DNA of 64,000 nucleotides from Meandrina meandrites (Eukaryota > Cnidaria > Anthozoa > Scleractinia > Meandrinidae): positions 15,278,996 through 15,342,995 of the forward strand of contig OY855904.1 of NCBI GenBank assembly GCA_963693305.1. The letters are read 5' to 3'. The notes beneath the pieces were generated by a model. It was given only the letters and a program-made list of their open reading frames with translations, was not told the origin of the DNA and did no database searches. Below, one piece after another: positions 35,701-50,100 of the stretch. The stretch's first letter is position 1, and each line of letters opens with the position of its first letter. The translations under genes were made by a program, and so were the position numbers.

Positions 35701-38700
35701 ACTTTCTTCAGTACTTAGTGTGTTTGGGAAAGCTATGTTAGTGCTGGTTCTTAAAAAATAGGAACAGGCCATACCTTCTTTCCTCCTGAAGTTTTAGGGA
35801 TTCTAAATTGTAATGTGTGGTTTAGAATAAATAACAATAATAATAATAATAATTCTGAATTTGTTAAGTGTGCAAATTCCATATGTATATGTTCAAATGC
35901 GCACTTAGGCGTTACAATTAAGCAGTGCAATGTCAACTTTTTCAAAGTTGGCACTCTCCCCCCCCCCCCCCGAAAAAAAAAAAAAATTACCATTTAACAT
36001 TACAAATAATGCTCCAAAATAGCCTGCCACCAAAAACTGTCTCAGAAATTCCATGCTCTAGATCTGTAGTTAAACTTTCAGGGGGATCCTTTTTAAGTCG
36101 TGAATTAGCTTGCGCAAAAATCAACGCCTTATTGCTGTCTGCGTAATATGTGGGGGTGGAACTGATTAAATTGGTGTAAACTTCCTAAGTAACCTGGCAA
36201 TTTTATATTAATTGTATATTAATTGGGCAAGCTCACAACATGGTTTTGCAATATTTTGCTCATGCTCCAAAATAGCCTGTCATATTAAGTTGACTTTTTA
36301 CGTACAAAACCTGGCTGATACTTCGAAATAAATGTCTTGGTTTATATTCAAGGTACAGTGTAAGTTAGATTGATATTTTTGGAGGTAAAGGGTTGTTTGG
36401 TCTACCGATAAAAAGAAAATTGAGCAAAGCGAGGTGTAATCATAAAGGTCAAATTTCATTTTGTTCCAGATCTATAGATATGCATGTGTGTTAAGTATCC
36501 ACAAATATTTCGTCTTTTTATGGACAAATAATAATTCATTGCTTGCACTTTTCCAGTATTCAACTCGTTCTTGTTTGTGTTCAAATTATTTACCGAAAAC
36601 ATTATTTAAAGGAGCTCTGTCACGAGAATTTTGCAGTTTTTTGGTCTAAACTGTTCTGAAATTAGTGGTAGGCAATTAAACCCATGAAAAACAATATCTT
36701 TGAACATCTAAAGGAAGATATAACCTTAATAGGTGGATAGAAATCAAACTATGGCTATAAATATCGATTGTTTTGGAAGACGCGCGGAAACAACTTGAAA
36801 AGTTTAGCTAAACTTTTGAAGTTGTAATCCATTTCCATCGTAGCCATCTGCAGCTAAAGACGCTTGTTAACAGTTTCGGTGCTCTAATATTGCAATTGTC
36901 AATAAAAATGGACTATTATTTTTTTGACACAAATATAAATTTTGGCTGTTCAAAAATCTGTTCAAATCCGTGACAAAGTCCCCTTTAAAATACATGCTGG
37001 GATCATGTTTTGCGTCAAAGTTGGAATTATAACTTACAGATCATGGAGGCGAGAAATAAGTTTACTATAAACATAATAAACTCGTTTGGACGTGTGTAAA
37101 CATGTCATGATGACATGCAGCTGGTGAGTCATGTTCTACAGATCTAGAAGAGTTACGGATCCAGGAATTTTTGATTGGGGGGGGGGGTCCAAACTGTGGT
37201 TCAGAAAGGACTGTTGAACTTTTATTCTTTTTTCTTTTGGCGGGGGGGGGGGGGGTGTGTGTGGTGGGGGGCAAATTAATTCTTCCCTCATCCCCTCCAC
37301 CCCCCCCCCCCCCCCGACCAGTTGCAGTTGTACGTAATAATTCCTTTGCCCCTTACCATGTAAGCGAATTCTACCGGTACAGGATGCACCCTTAGAACAT
37401 CCTCCTCTTGCGCTTGGTAATAAAAATGGTACAGATTTCTAATCTCAATCTGTGAATGCCGGTCACCGTTGGCGAACAGATATAAATACAGTAGGAGGGT
37501 ACCCAAAAAGCAATTATATTTTTTAGTATCCCTGGCATTTAGTTTAGCAGAAAAATGAAATGCGCGTTTCATTGAAAAAAAAACCAGCCAGGTAAAAAGT
37601 GATATACAATCCTGTCGATGTAAGAATTTCAGTTTCAAACAAGCGTCGTCCCCCTGGATCTGCCACTGGTGCGGACTAGTACCATTCCCAAACCATGTGT
37701 TACACTGTAGAATTTAAAATCCCAAAAACTTGGAGTTCCAGTTTTTTTTAAGAATCAGTGATAGCAGAGTCTTCTTTATAATCCTACACATGGAATTACC
37801 ATTTACACATAGTCAAAGTGGGTATGAACCACTGAAACTCAGAAAATGAATTATGCAACAAGAATACTTGTAAAACCAAAAACTTTGACACATAAAGATT
37901 TGAACCAATAAGTTCAACTCCCTATCTGTCAAATTACCTTTGTATGCCATCGGATACTTGCAACTAAACCTTCCACCTTTTGGTAACGTTCAAAGCAGAA
38001 CAACAATAATTAAGTGTCAATAACATTCTGCTATAAACATAATTAGAATATAATACCATACTGAGCATTTATGAAACTAGAATCTATTTTTTTGCCAACA
38101 TCCAATTAAAGAGGTAGCGTGCAAGGTTAACTAAGAGTCATACACCATCTAGATTCTTTTCACCAAGTTTAAGGTCAAAATGTGTAATATTCGGGCTATA
38201 GATTGAATTATTTAATCGCTGACATAATTTCTATAATAACATAGGAATGTATGGACATCGAATGGGGATGTCGCAAAGAATTGTTAATCTATCGGCTTCT
38301 ACGTGATCTGTTAATGGAGGCTTAATAATAGTTATATAGATACTTTCCACCATGTTTCAGATCGAAAGTTCCAATAGTTGAGCTGTAGAATTATTTAATT
38401 ATTTTGTTTACAGATCCATACAGAGAATGTATGGGCACACTTATTACAGAGAATATATGGGCATGTTGCACAGAACAGCACAGATTTGCAAATTTCTCAG
38501 TTCATAAAATTAATGATATTCACCAAAAATAAAAACATAGGATTGATAAGAGTCATAGAGAGATACTTTTCCCTAAATTTTAGCTCAAAATGTGTACCAT
38601 TTGTGCTGTGGAAGTATTAAATTGTTTTAGTTACAGATCCATACAGAGTATGGGCATGCTAATTACAAAGAATGTATGGGAATGTTGCGCAGAATTGTAA

Positions 38701-41700
38701 ATTACTCGGTTCATTAAATTAATGATGTTCACCAAAACTAAAATTGTATGGTTAAAATTATAAGAGTCATTGAGAGAACTTGTCTTGAAATTTTAGGTGA
38801 AAAGGTGTAATATTTGTGTTGTGGAATTTTTTTATGGCAGATATGATATACATGTATGGGCACATTGTACATAAGCGCTTATACAGTGTATCGCTTATAC
38901 AATGAATGTATCGCTTATACAATGAATCAAATCAGACTTTTTTTGTTTTAATACCAGTCATACCTAGATGCTTACCACTAAATTTAATTACAACAAATAC
39001 TGAGCCGTAGCTGAGATAACTAGAAATGTGACTACAGAAGCTTAACCAGTGTTTATATACCAAGACAGTCTGTGTGGGCTAGGCCAATGGAGAAAGCTGT
39101 ACCAAAGCCAAGCTCGACACTATGTAATTTACGGCGAGACATGAATGGAGTATTCACCATTTTAACCAGTGAGGATTACCGAACTAAAAGTAGCTAGACA
39201 TTATTACAACATTGCAAGATGCGACTGATACGGAATACAAAGGTACATTAATGTAACTAGGCTTGCTTTGTTCTTGTACCATTCAATGCTAGGTAACCGT
39301 GGCAGGTTGTGAACTCGTAAGGCGTCACACTCCATTAACTGCGTTTTACGGTTTTGCTCTGTAAAACTTTCCTAAATTTCACTTCAAAAGGTCTAGTATT
39401 CGAGCTATATGAATTAATTAATTTTCTTTTTTTTATATCTTTAGTTATTGTTTGTGTAATTACCTCTCCCAGTCTGATTCTAAGGCTTGTCCACAAATAT
39501 CAGATATGAGAATACATTCCTGTAACTTTAGAGTCGTAACATATAGACAAAACTATTTTTTTTTGTCAGAAATGGATCTTTTAAAATGACCTGTGTACTT
39601 GACCAAACTGAATTTCTTGGAAATCAGGTAAGATCATTTGTTTTGACTTCAAAATAATATTAAAGAAGTTAAGAAAAACGCATCCAGGTGCATTTTTGAG
39701 TTGCATAAGCACACAGGAATTTTTAAGAGCATAAAGAGAAGTGCAAAGAGAAGCCTAAGGCACAGCCAAGTGCTTCTCGCCCTTTGCAAGTGTTCTTAAA
39801 AGTTCCCAAGTGCTTATATAACTCAGCAATGCATGAGGAGGAAGTTTTTTATTTCTTTTGTAAAAGTGAATGTTAATTGATAGAAATCCTGGGGGCTCAA
39901 ACGTGTGACATACAGGCCTGTAAGCCCATTACAACTAGATAAAGCATGTGCATGATATGGTCAGTGGGCTGGACTTGGGATTGAGCGATCTGGGTTCAAG
40001 CCCTGGTTGGGGTCATTGGGTTGTGTTCTTGGGCAAGAGACTCTCTCCCCCCAGTAAAAAAAATTGGTACCAATGCTGTGGGTTACCCTGCGATGGACAC
40101 AGACAAGCCATACCTTTTTTAAAAAAAATTTAACACTGATCTAGTGACCAGCACTTGACGAACTGTACAGGGTTGGACATTAGCGCTCGCCCACTCGCCC
40201 ATGCGAGTGTCAAGACTGTTGGGCGAGTACAAATAACGGATCTCTTGCCTGGTTTGGCGAGTATGATTTTCAGCTCCAGAATATATTGTTCAAAAAAAGT
40301 GCAACTTTCTACTTTCCACTTTAAAATAATCTGCACTGTCCACAGCTAATGGTGAGCAAACATGCAAAAAATAGCTTCGCTTGCGGAGTAATCGTTAAAT
40401 GATGAAGAGACCTTGAAAACGAACTGAGAAACTCAACAGAAACCTTGTAAACTTCCTTAAGCTAGCTTAAACTAAGGAACAGCGTCAAACGGGAATAATA
40501 ATTAAAGTTGGATATTTTATGTTCGTGGGCGGAGGAGGGAGGGGGCTGAATGTTTTCTGTGTTTGTGTGGAGCTAGGAGACTGGGCGAGTGAAAAATTAT
40601 CTGGGCAAGTGCAACTTGAAGGTCACTCGCCCAAGTGGCGAGCACTCCAAAATTTTAGTTTCCAACCCTGCTGTAGTTGCAAAACTTGTTTTATTCTCCT
40701 ACGCGTTTTGTCCGACTGTCGCAGACTTCTTCAGGGAGTTTTACAAATGTGAGTTATAGGCTTGTATTTACAATGTATACAAGGAGTAAACCATATTAGT
40801 TTGTTTTACAGGTAAAATTTATGGATTTACGTACAGGAAACAAGCTAAATTTTTACAAAAGGCGTGACTAAAGTGTAGCATATGTGTGACATATTTCTGC
40901 CATGACATACGCTTGACATGTTTATTTTTGGGGACCATATTTAAAAACAATTTTAAAAAATTGTCGTTCCAAATCAGGGCACAGCTTATCTGTGTGAACA
41001 TTTGGAAAAAGTGCCATAAATTTCTGTGTTCAGTGACAAATTTTAAGTTGTATATATGATGTAGTTGTAATTTGTAATCCGAGGGCCGCTTGTTTGTCAT
41101 TTTTTTCGACTATTTTGCTTGGTACAAGAAAAATGGTAAGAATTGACCCACATTTTTGTATACTCTCAAGGGACTGTTTTAATTTGTCAAGGGAATATTT
41201 TTCGCTGTGGGCGATAAAAACGTCATTGGATAGGAATGCGTCAGCACTTCTTGATCCCGAAGTGTTATTTTCACGTGTCGCTCGTCATTTAGCCTGTCTA
41301 GCCTTTTGCAAACTACAGGTAGGTATTTTTCAAAGATCTGTGCTATTCATTGGTTGAATCGCTTAGTTTTACAAGCTTAAAAGCTGCTGCGAATCCTCAT
41401 TGTCAGAGGATATTGGCCAATGCTATTTTCTATTGTTACAAATCTATTGTTTGTCGTCTTCATTGAAAGAAGTATTTTTAGCTCGTCACGCAGTCTTTTG
41501 TTTTGACCACAATTCACGGACTTGATCACGACTTAATGCAGCTTCTCAACAGCTGTCTCAAGACTTCAGCCGGACAGGAAAATGGTAATGTACAATATTG
41601 CTTCGAACTTAAATGGAATTTTTAGAAGGATTGGTAAAGCCACTTAGTGAAAAATTGACTGCAAAAAGCCATCGGGCTAAAATTAAACTTGCGCTTTAGC

Positions 41701-44700
41701 GTGAATAATGCAGGATCGCACGGCTTCAAAATATGCAGAATTTTGAAGCTTTGATACATTAGTAGCTACATCTTGAAATGAGAATTAATCTAAAACAAAA
41801 CTTCCTTCAAGTTTCTTTCATTTGCCCAGTTAACGTTTGGAATTTTAGGCTTCTGAAGCGTATTGATTTGAAAAGCACATGATGACATCTGATATGCAGC
41901 GTGCGGCCGACTTACCATCGCATTGTTGTTTATTTAAAAATTGTGTTCAGTTTACGACCTTTTACATGCAAAGATTTACTACAGTACTTCGGAAAATGCA
42001 AACAAGTATTTTTTTGTTATTAGTTATAGTGATAGAAAGCATAAAAAGCAATGTGAGTGTTAATTTTGTGGAAGGAATTGAGTAGTTTTCCGCTATCCCA
42101 CGGCACCATGATTCGCAAATTATTATCCCCAATTACCGCTTTTCTGTACCAAGATAATACCACTGGTGGTTAAATAAATGTCAGTGACAGTTGTACAGAA
42201 TGAAAACCTACCTTTCACCAGAGTGTTTTGAACTAGTGTTATATTTTGTAGAAAGAGTTCGTGTTTTTGCGAGTTGTTAAAATGACGTGCGGAGGTGAAG
42301 AAATTTTTTTTCACCGTCTTCAAGTTTGGTTTGGGATCAAATTATCAAGGTTGATAATTAACATTTTAAATCATGAATTGGTCTTTTAGCATGTGTAGTT
42401 GTAACAAAAGTTTACTTCAGAAAGGAATTATTTGTCTGAATTTAGTACGCATAATTATGGTATATTTTTTCCACTCACACGTTTGTGCTAAATGCCCTAA
42501 AAGAGCCAGGAATTTTTTGGGGGGTGGGTGCGCGTTAATAAAAGCCTTCTGGACTGTGAGTCAATGGCTAATGCATCGCAAATTGCTTTCAATACTAACA
42601 TTTCCCCAACACATACTCCATGCAAAATAGGCGAATCTCGAAGAGATCTTTGATTACTGTTTGCCATTACCCTCTTTTAATAAAGTTGATTGATTGATTG
42701 AGTTTTCCATTGTCTAATCTAATGCCTGGTTACTAAGTATGAATTAAGTTTCATGAACGAAACAACAAACATGTTCTTGTTGTTACACTAAATTCTATGG
42801 AAAAACTGTGTTGAATGAAGAAATACCTGTCAACAAATTTAATTCCTGAAAAGTATCAATCATATATCAAATTTGTTGGACATGTTCATTCTTACTATTA
42901 AGGTGGCATACTCATCTAGCCTGCAGGTTAAAAGTATTGAAAGTACTGGCTAAAACGTTTGTTTTTACGTTTTTCTGACTTAATATTTTTTGGCCGACTG
43001 CAATTTTTCTGCGCTGCGTACATTGTTTTACCGCACGTGCCAGACAAGATCAGACGAGTGTGCTGAACGGCTGCCAATGCGATGCATACAGGTAAACAAG
43101 CCACTATTTTCGATTCCTCTTATAAGTCCAAGTGAAAATATCTGGGTAGATCTTGAAATATATTTCTCTCTGACATCCAAAATGATTTCCCAACTTTTTT
43201 GTGGTTCTCTAATGTAAATTGAAATAAACTGCTGGGTAAGAACACACAAAAGTGACTATTTGAAAGTTACTGTTCGCCTATTGGGCAATATGGTATCACT
43301 AGTAAGAGAAACAAAACAAATGCAAGCGAGTATAAAAAAGCGGTTGGATAACAGATCGCTTAAATACTTTTTGGTGTGCAGTATCGCTGAATATTTTTAC
43401 TCACTTTGCGTGCAGGATTTTCTGTACGTGTAGTTAGAAAACGTAATTGTGATTTTGATCCATGAAGCTTATAAATTTAATATTGCTTTCAAAATCCTAT
43501 AATGAACATCACAGTTAACTCCACTAACTAAAACACAAAACAATTAGTCTAAACAAAATATTTAATAAATAATGTCTGTACAAAATGTACAAACACGAAC
43601 AGGTTTGAAAGCAGCATTAATTGAATTATGAATAAGCTTATTTATGGGAAGATCTGAAAACCGAGACAACTTCAAATTCGTTCATAAATGAAGTATAAAC
43701 AGATTCTCACAATAAAATTACACTATGCTTAGTGCATACCTTTACATTTGTTACCTCATGTTTGGAGAAGGCTTGTGAATTCTGCAGGGCAAGGCTTTAA
43801 AACTACCTCAATAATATTCGGAGGCCTCAACATCAGAGACCAACACGGCAGTTTTGTTGTAAGCTTACTCCAACACCACTGACATATACAATAACATTAT
43901 ACTGTACATGTATGAATTTTCAGCGAGGGTCAATTTCTTTCTTTCCATTGGTGTGGCCTTTAACAGTCTTTAATCCTTCACTCCAGTGAGTTTGATCGGC
44001 TCTGAGTTCACCTTTATTTGAGCTCAATTAATTCTCAGTCTTGCTCAGCCGCAGGTCGAACCGTAGACATCAACTGTTGCTCTCTTTGAATTGTAGTCCG
44101 ATATATCATGTTCAAGTCGGCAATTATTTCAGATCTTCCCGAAGAGGTTTTCCTAAGTAATTTGGCATAAGTTTCCATGATGGAGATGGGTAAATACAAC
44201 GAGAAATATTCACAAAGATCTATGTTCTCCAGCAGCTTTCTTCGCATCTTTCATTCAGCTTAAAAGGTGAACAGCGCACCAAAGATTTGCCGCCTGTTCA
44301 GGCAATCGCTTTGTTTAAGGTGGAATGAAATGTCCAGATCTTGTTTTTGAGGTGAGAAAAAATCAATAGAGCGAAAAATAATAACGAAGAAGTATTTTCT
44401 GCTGTTCACTTTCTTCACATGTTTCCATCCGGCTTACCGCGGTGAGCAATTGCATCCGCCAATGATTTTTCCTGCCTTTTCACACAATCGATTTGTTTAG
44501 GCAAAATGAAATATCCCTAGTTGATCTTCAACATGAAAAAAAAAAATGTGCAGTGTCCTACAAACTTCTACAATAGGTAACTTTCATCGAAAGGTGGATG
44601 TTCAATATCAAACGTGTGAGATGCCCAAGTCAAGCTTTTTCTGGAGTATGGCCGCCATGTTGCACACAACTCCGTTCGCACGCATGTACAGCACGCACCC

Positions 44701-47082
44701 GCGAGCCATGCCGCTAGCCAGGTTGACCATGAAAACTCAAATACATAAAAAATTTGTATGCTCGCACGATGGTTATGGGGCTCCGCTAAAAACTACAAAT
44801 TATACAAGATCTTTGACTGCCTTAACAAGAATGTATAATTGTTATGTATACATTTATATGAGCTCAATAAATCATCATTATTATAATTATTATTATTATA
44901 AAAATTGTGGCAATCATTCAAGCCTTCTCTAAGTTAAAAGCGGTTTTCGGAAGCCTTCTTTTTTAATAAAATGCGATCATTTATAATATGCTACATGAAA
45001 TTTTTTGTAATGACCTCAAACAAGCTGGCAAGCTGTTAAAGTTCACTCACAGCAAGTTGCATGATGATCCTAACTGTAGATTTCTTAATTTTGCACTTGA
45101 AACTGCTATATTGTTCTGTCCATCTCAACTGCTGCATAAATGTGATAGGTATCCTGAATAAATACTTGGTTGTGCCTCTTACTTGGTGTAGAAGACACAG
45201 TTCACCTATAACAATAGAGAGCAAAAGGACAAAAGAACGCCGAATTTCGGTAGGAACAGGAATCGCACAGCTAAATGAAATCTAAAACAACGTAGTAGCT
45301 ATTAATATTGTATCAATAACAAGGAACAACTTAACATATATATATATATATATTTTGTATTTTATTAGTTTTTATTACATGTTTTACAAAAAATACAAAC
45401 AAAGACTAAGACTTACAACAACAATATGAGTATTAAAATTTTACATAAAAAAACGTAAGTGATTGGTAAAAAAAGGAATTAGCGGAAAAACGACAAAGAA
45501 GAAAAAAAACAAAAAAAAGCAGGGAGAAGACGGATACAGTAAATATCAACATACGCAATCACACACAAAAAGACTAGAGCCAAGAGAATTTACATATTCT
45601 CTTGCTTAAGCCTATCAACTAAATGAGATAGGGTAGGACTTTGTTCCATTTTTTGTAATGTTTGTCAAGCTTGTCATTATTAGAAGCAATTTTTTGCTCT
45701 ATCTGGAAAGTTGCCCTTATTTTCGCTATGAAGACATTTAGCGATGGATGTTTGATATCTAATTTACATTTATAGATGTAGAATTTAGCTAATAATATAA
45801 GATGATTTAAAATAAGGAAGTCATCCATGGCGTTAAAAACTCCGAAGAGGACGTTTTCTAATGTTAAGAAAGTTGTAGTTATTTTTTGTTTGATTAGCCA
45901 AGAAGAGAGCGACTTCCAGAATATTTTTGTCACATTGCAATGGAAAAATAAGTGCTCAAGGGATTCAACTTCTGTTTGACAAAAGGCGCAAAGTGGCGAA
46001 TCAATCATTTTAAATTTAAATAATTTGTCGTTCGTAAATACGATGTTATTTAACAATTTGTACTGAAATTCGCTGACTTTTGTTTCAAGTGTAACAGTAA
46101 AGGGTAGAGAGTAAATCTTTTTCCACTCCACAGCAAGTTCTGGGTATTTATTATCTAATTTTATTTGGGCGGAAGGTGCAGTTTGCTTTTTATGTTTAAA
46201 TTCATTGTAGATCATTTTAGAATTAACATTCAATAGATTGACATTAATGCCATCTATGTTGATGCTTATTGTTCCATATTGTTTGATTCATAACATGGTC
46301 ATAGGAAACTACGTTAGTTGTGTTCAAATCGGACCATGCCTCAAGGCATTCTTTGTAGAACATATATTTTATGGCAAAAACTCGTAGCATCAGACGAAAT
46401 TGGCTCAAAAACTTCTTCGCGTGTGTGTTCTTGAGGTTGCAATTTTATCTCTGCGAGTAATGCTTTTCTAGCAATAAATCGGTACGTTTTAAACATGTGA
46501 TTTTTTTCTAACTCTTTGAACAAAAAGAGGATGAATGGTAGGCCAAAATTACTTCAAAAAAATAGGTAAGTCCCCAGGCTTGTTTAAGAGTAAATAACTC
46601 TTCTTTTCTTTTGTGAGCTTAGCCTCGTGGCAAAATTATAAAGGTTTGGATGTGCATGCGCTGTGAGTGCACACTAATGACGCAATATATTGTGTGCAGT
46701 AAGGATGCACAATGCAATACAGAACCTCTTGCCCCTGAATCCCTTTACAATTCACTAGCTATTAAGCACCTTCTCAAACAATTCCTGGATATGTCTTTAG
46801 GTTTTTCCTGATAACTTTATGCGACGTGAAGTACAAGCCTTTGTTGTTCACTGTACATTCATGGATGATGGTTGCAAATGGAAAGGAGAAGTGAGACACT
46901 TGGAGGTGAATGGATACACAAATATGTAGCATCAAGTCACTGTCACTATGTGCACATACTTAGTAAATAAACCCCTTCAGGCGACTGGTATATTGGAGGA
47001 TAATGCCCGAGGCTGACAGATTGTCCGAAAAATGAACAGTTGGCCGAGAAGCGAAGCTTCCAGGGTAACTGTGAAGTTTTGA

Positions 47083-47113
<31 letters not shown>

Positions 47114-50100
47114 CAATATACCAGCAAGCCAGGAAGGGGTTTATTTATTTTCTAACCTTCCGATTAATTTCTTCAACGCGCTTCATCGCGGGAAAAAGGA
47201 AAAACCTACAGCGCGCGATAATCACAGCATAATTTAGTTAAAATAAATGCAAGTCGATAGGTTTTGAATTTCTTTTTTAACACTGTGATTTTGTTAAAAC
47301 GTGAGACCTGAAAAAGGTCACTTTGACGCTTGTTTTGCACTGCTATAAAAAATTGGACGACGGATATCAAATCGGACGGGGTATATTGGCTGATACCCGT
47401 CGTCCGATTTTGTACCACATGATGTGTTTTGTCCAATGAGCGCGCGCGGAAATTAATCGGTGGGTTATAAGTACAAATACAAATACTTTCACATGTAATG
47501 AATATTGAGCTCTGCCATGCATCATGAGATCGATCGTAATAGGAAGTTATCTGAACAGGGAGTACAAGGGAAATACTGTGGCATTTTGGCCAGTACCATT
47601 TGCCATTCATGTGATTATTTGTTTTGGGTGTAAACCTTAAACATTGCACATGACTATAGTATTTTCTTCCAACAAAGTAGCCAAACCAAAATCATCATTA
47701 ATTATTTTAAGCTTTTACAGTGTAAGCTAGTGTATAATGGAACATGTTTATCAAGACTTTATTAATTAAAGAAGACTAAAATATTGAAGTATATGTAGTA
47801 TGCACTTGTAAGCAGAACGATAACAATATCATTATCATATCATTATCATTATCATTATCTGTTGTTTCAGTTGACTTATCATTAAATATGTCATTTCTGA
47901 TGAATGAGCTTGCGAAGGGGCTGAAATAACTATTTTGTCGGCACAAGATACAACTAGGCCTGGGCTCCAGGCTGTGGGGTCATGGGTTATGACGTAGGGC
48001 TATATAAGGAAAGGTATAGCATGTGGTTGTTATCTAGGCCTCAGAACCAACTGCGTTCTTGGTCTGAGGATTACGTTAATTATTGTTTTGTAAAGCCAAG
48101 TAGGATTGGCTTGGAGCTTGCATTGAGCCATGGTTCCTACCCAGATTCCTGTGCATTTTTTCCCCACTGGGTTTTTTTGTGGCAGGTTTTTTCTGGCCTC
48201 CGTCTTACTGTATTTGTTTTGTAAGCGGTTGCTCAGCTGTGTACGCTTTAGGGTTTTTTTTGTTCATTTTCATTTTCAATGTTTCAACGGTATGCTTTTC
48301 AGTAATGTATCATCAGTAACATCAGTTAAAACTTTTTTTCTTGTTTATTCATGATCATTCCACCTAACTGGCCTTTTCTTTGCGTTTTCGTCTATGTTGT
48401 TAAACATAATTATGAGATTTGAGATGGTGCCTAGATTCTTACCTTATCGGGGTTGTGGTTCCCCAGCCTAACTGGCTCTAAGCCTGCAATTAAGAGTTGC
48501 TCCCTAGCCTAACTGGCACTAAGCCTGGGAGCTTACTGGGAAATGTAGATCAAGGCGTGGGTGTGCTTTGTATATTCCACCTAACTGGCACCCTATCGCC
48601 TTGTCTAGTTGATGTCGTAGCGACTATATGTAATGCCAGTCATTTAATTAAGTTTAATATGGATAGGAAAAATTGACTATAGATATGTCCTGTAACAGCA
48701 GTTTTGAATGTGTTTTACCCATAAGTAAAGATTATAAAATAGTGTAGGTGAATGTATGGGTTCGGGTTGGTTCTTGCCAGGCCCTCCCAAAATAAACTTA
48801 TTTGGTTCAAAGCGTTGTTGTTTGTTGTGGAGTGGAGACAAAATAGCAATTCAGCTGCAACAATTTGTGACGTAATGATTTAATGATTTTTTTGTTTCAT
48901 TTCAGAACCACATAAACAGCTGCAAATTCCTTAAAATACCATGTGTATATCCCAAGTGTGGCATGCAAGTGAAAAAAGCTGATCTTTGCAAACACTTGGG
49001 AAAGGAATGCAAGTGCAGGCTTGAAAAATGTGCATTCTGCAAAGAACATATCAATCTTGACCGGATGAAGGTAGCATAGAAAGAAACGTACAATAGCTTT
49101 GATTCAGTGTTCTTAAATTAAGGTGGCTTGTAACGTTTTCCACTTACCCCCATTTTTAGTGCAGAATGCACTATTGTGATGGTTATGTGGGTTGTCGTCC
49201 ACTACCCACTAAGGCCCTAAGGCGCTAAGGTGTAAACTTTGATAGCTGATTAAGTAATTAATATCAATTAATTAATTAATTAATTAATCAATCAATTAAT
49301 TAGCTCATTAATTATTCTTATGGAGGGGGTAAGGGTGGGGAGTACCTGACTGCATGCACTTGGTCAAACGCTGAGTGTCTCTGCATTACTCTCATATGAA
49401 GGGCACAAAGACTATATATTTGTTTCTGAAAGCCCTACACTGTCCATGTGCATGTGGTACTATTCTTCCAAGAACAGGGAAGTTTCACGCACAGGAATCC
49501 TTACACGAACTTGTACATTGTTGGAATTGCGATCATTCCAAAGTTTGTGAAGGAATAGCATTGTTTTGTGGCATAAAACTAAGATTTTTGTGAAAGACTG
49601 GTGCTACGAATAACTTTAAGAGAGGTTTACTGGCAATATTTCTACAAGTATAAACCTCACTTTACTCTAGCAGCGTTACCTCAGTTTATGTTCAGTTGAA
49701 CAGCATGTAAAAAACTAATCCTTTGTTTTCAGCTTCACCATGCGATGGAATGCCCAGCATATCCAGTTGTGTGTGAAAAATGCAGCAAAGAGGGCATTGC
49801 TAGAGCAAAGGTAAAAATTATGTATATTTAGCCAAATTTACATTTTTTCTGCAATAAGGTAATGATTAAAACTATAAGTACTTGTACATTTTGACCCGGC
49901 CTTTGATTACTGCATGTACAGTTTCCACTGTGATGTACATGTTCCACTCATATTATCATGGGTGACAAATTACTCCTTAATTTTGGTGCAAAATTTTAGC
50001 GTTAATTTATAATTTCACATGTGAAATTATAAAATTGCCATGGCAACGTTTCCCTTATCTGAGTGCCAAGATGGCGTACAGGATTTTAAAAGATGATCTT

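Noticed and set aside
44546..44932. 128-codon plus-strand frame in TRAF intron 3
   Set aside because: Ends in microsatellite-encoded Tyr and His runs and has no recognised motif.
47206..47649. 147-codon minus-strand frame
   Set aside because: It overlaps sequence shared with a repeat at 60.9 kb and shows no domain; length alone is not convincing.
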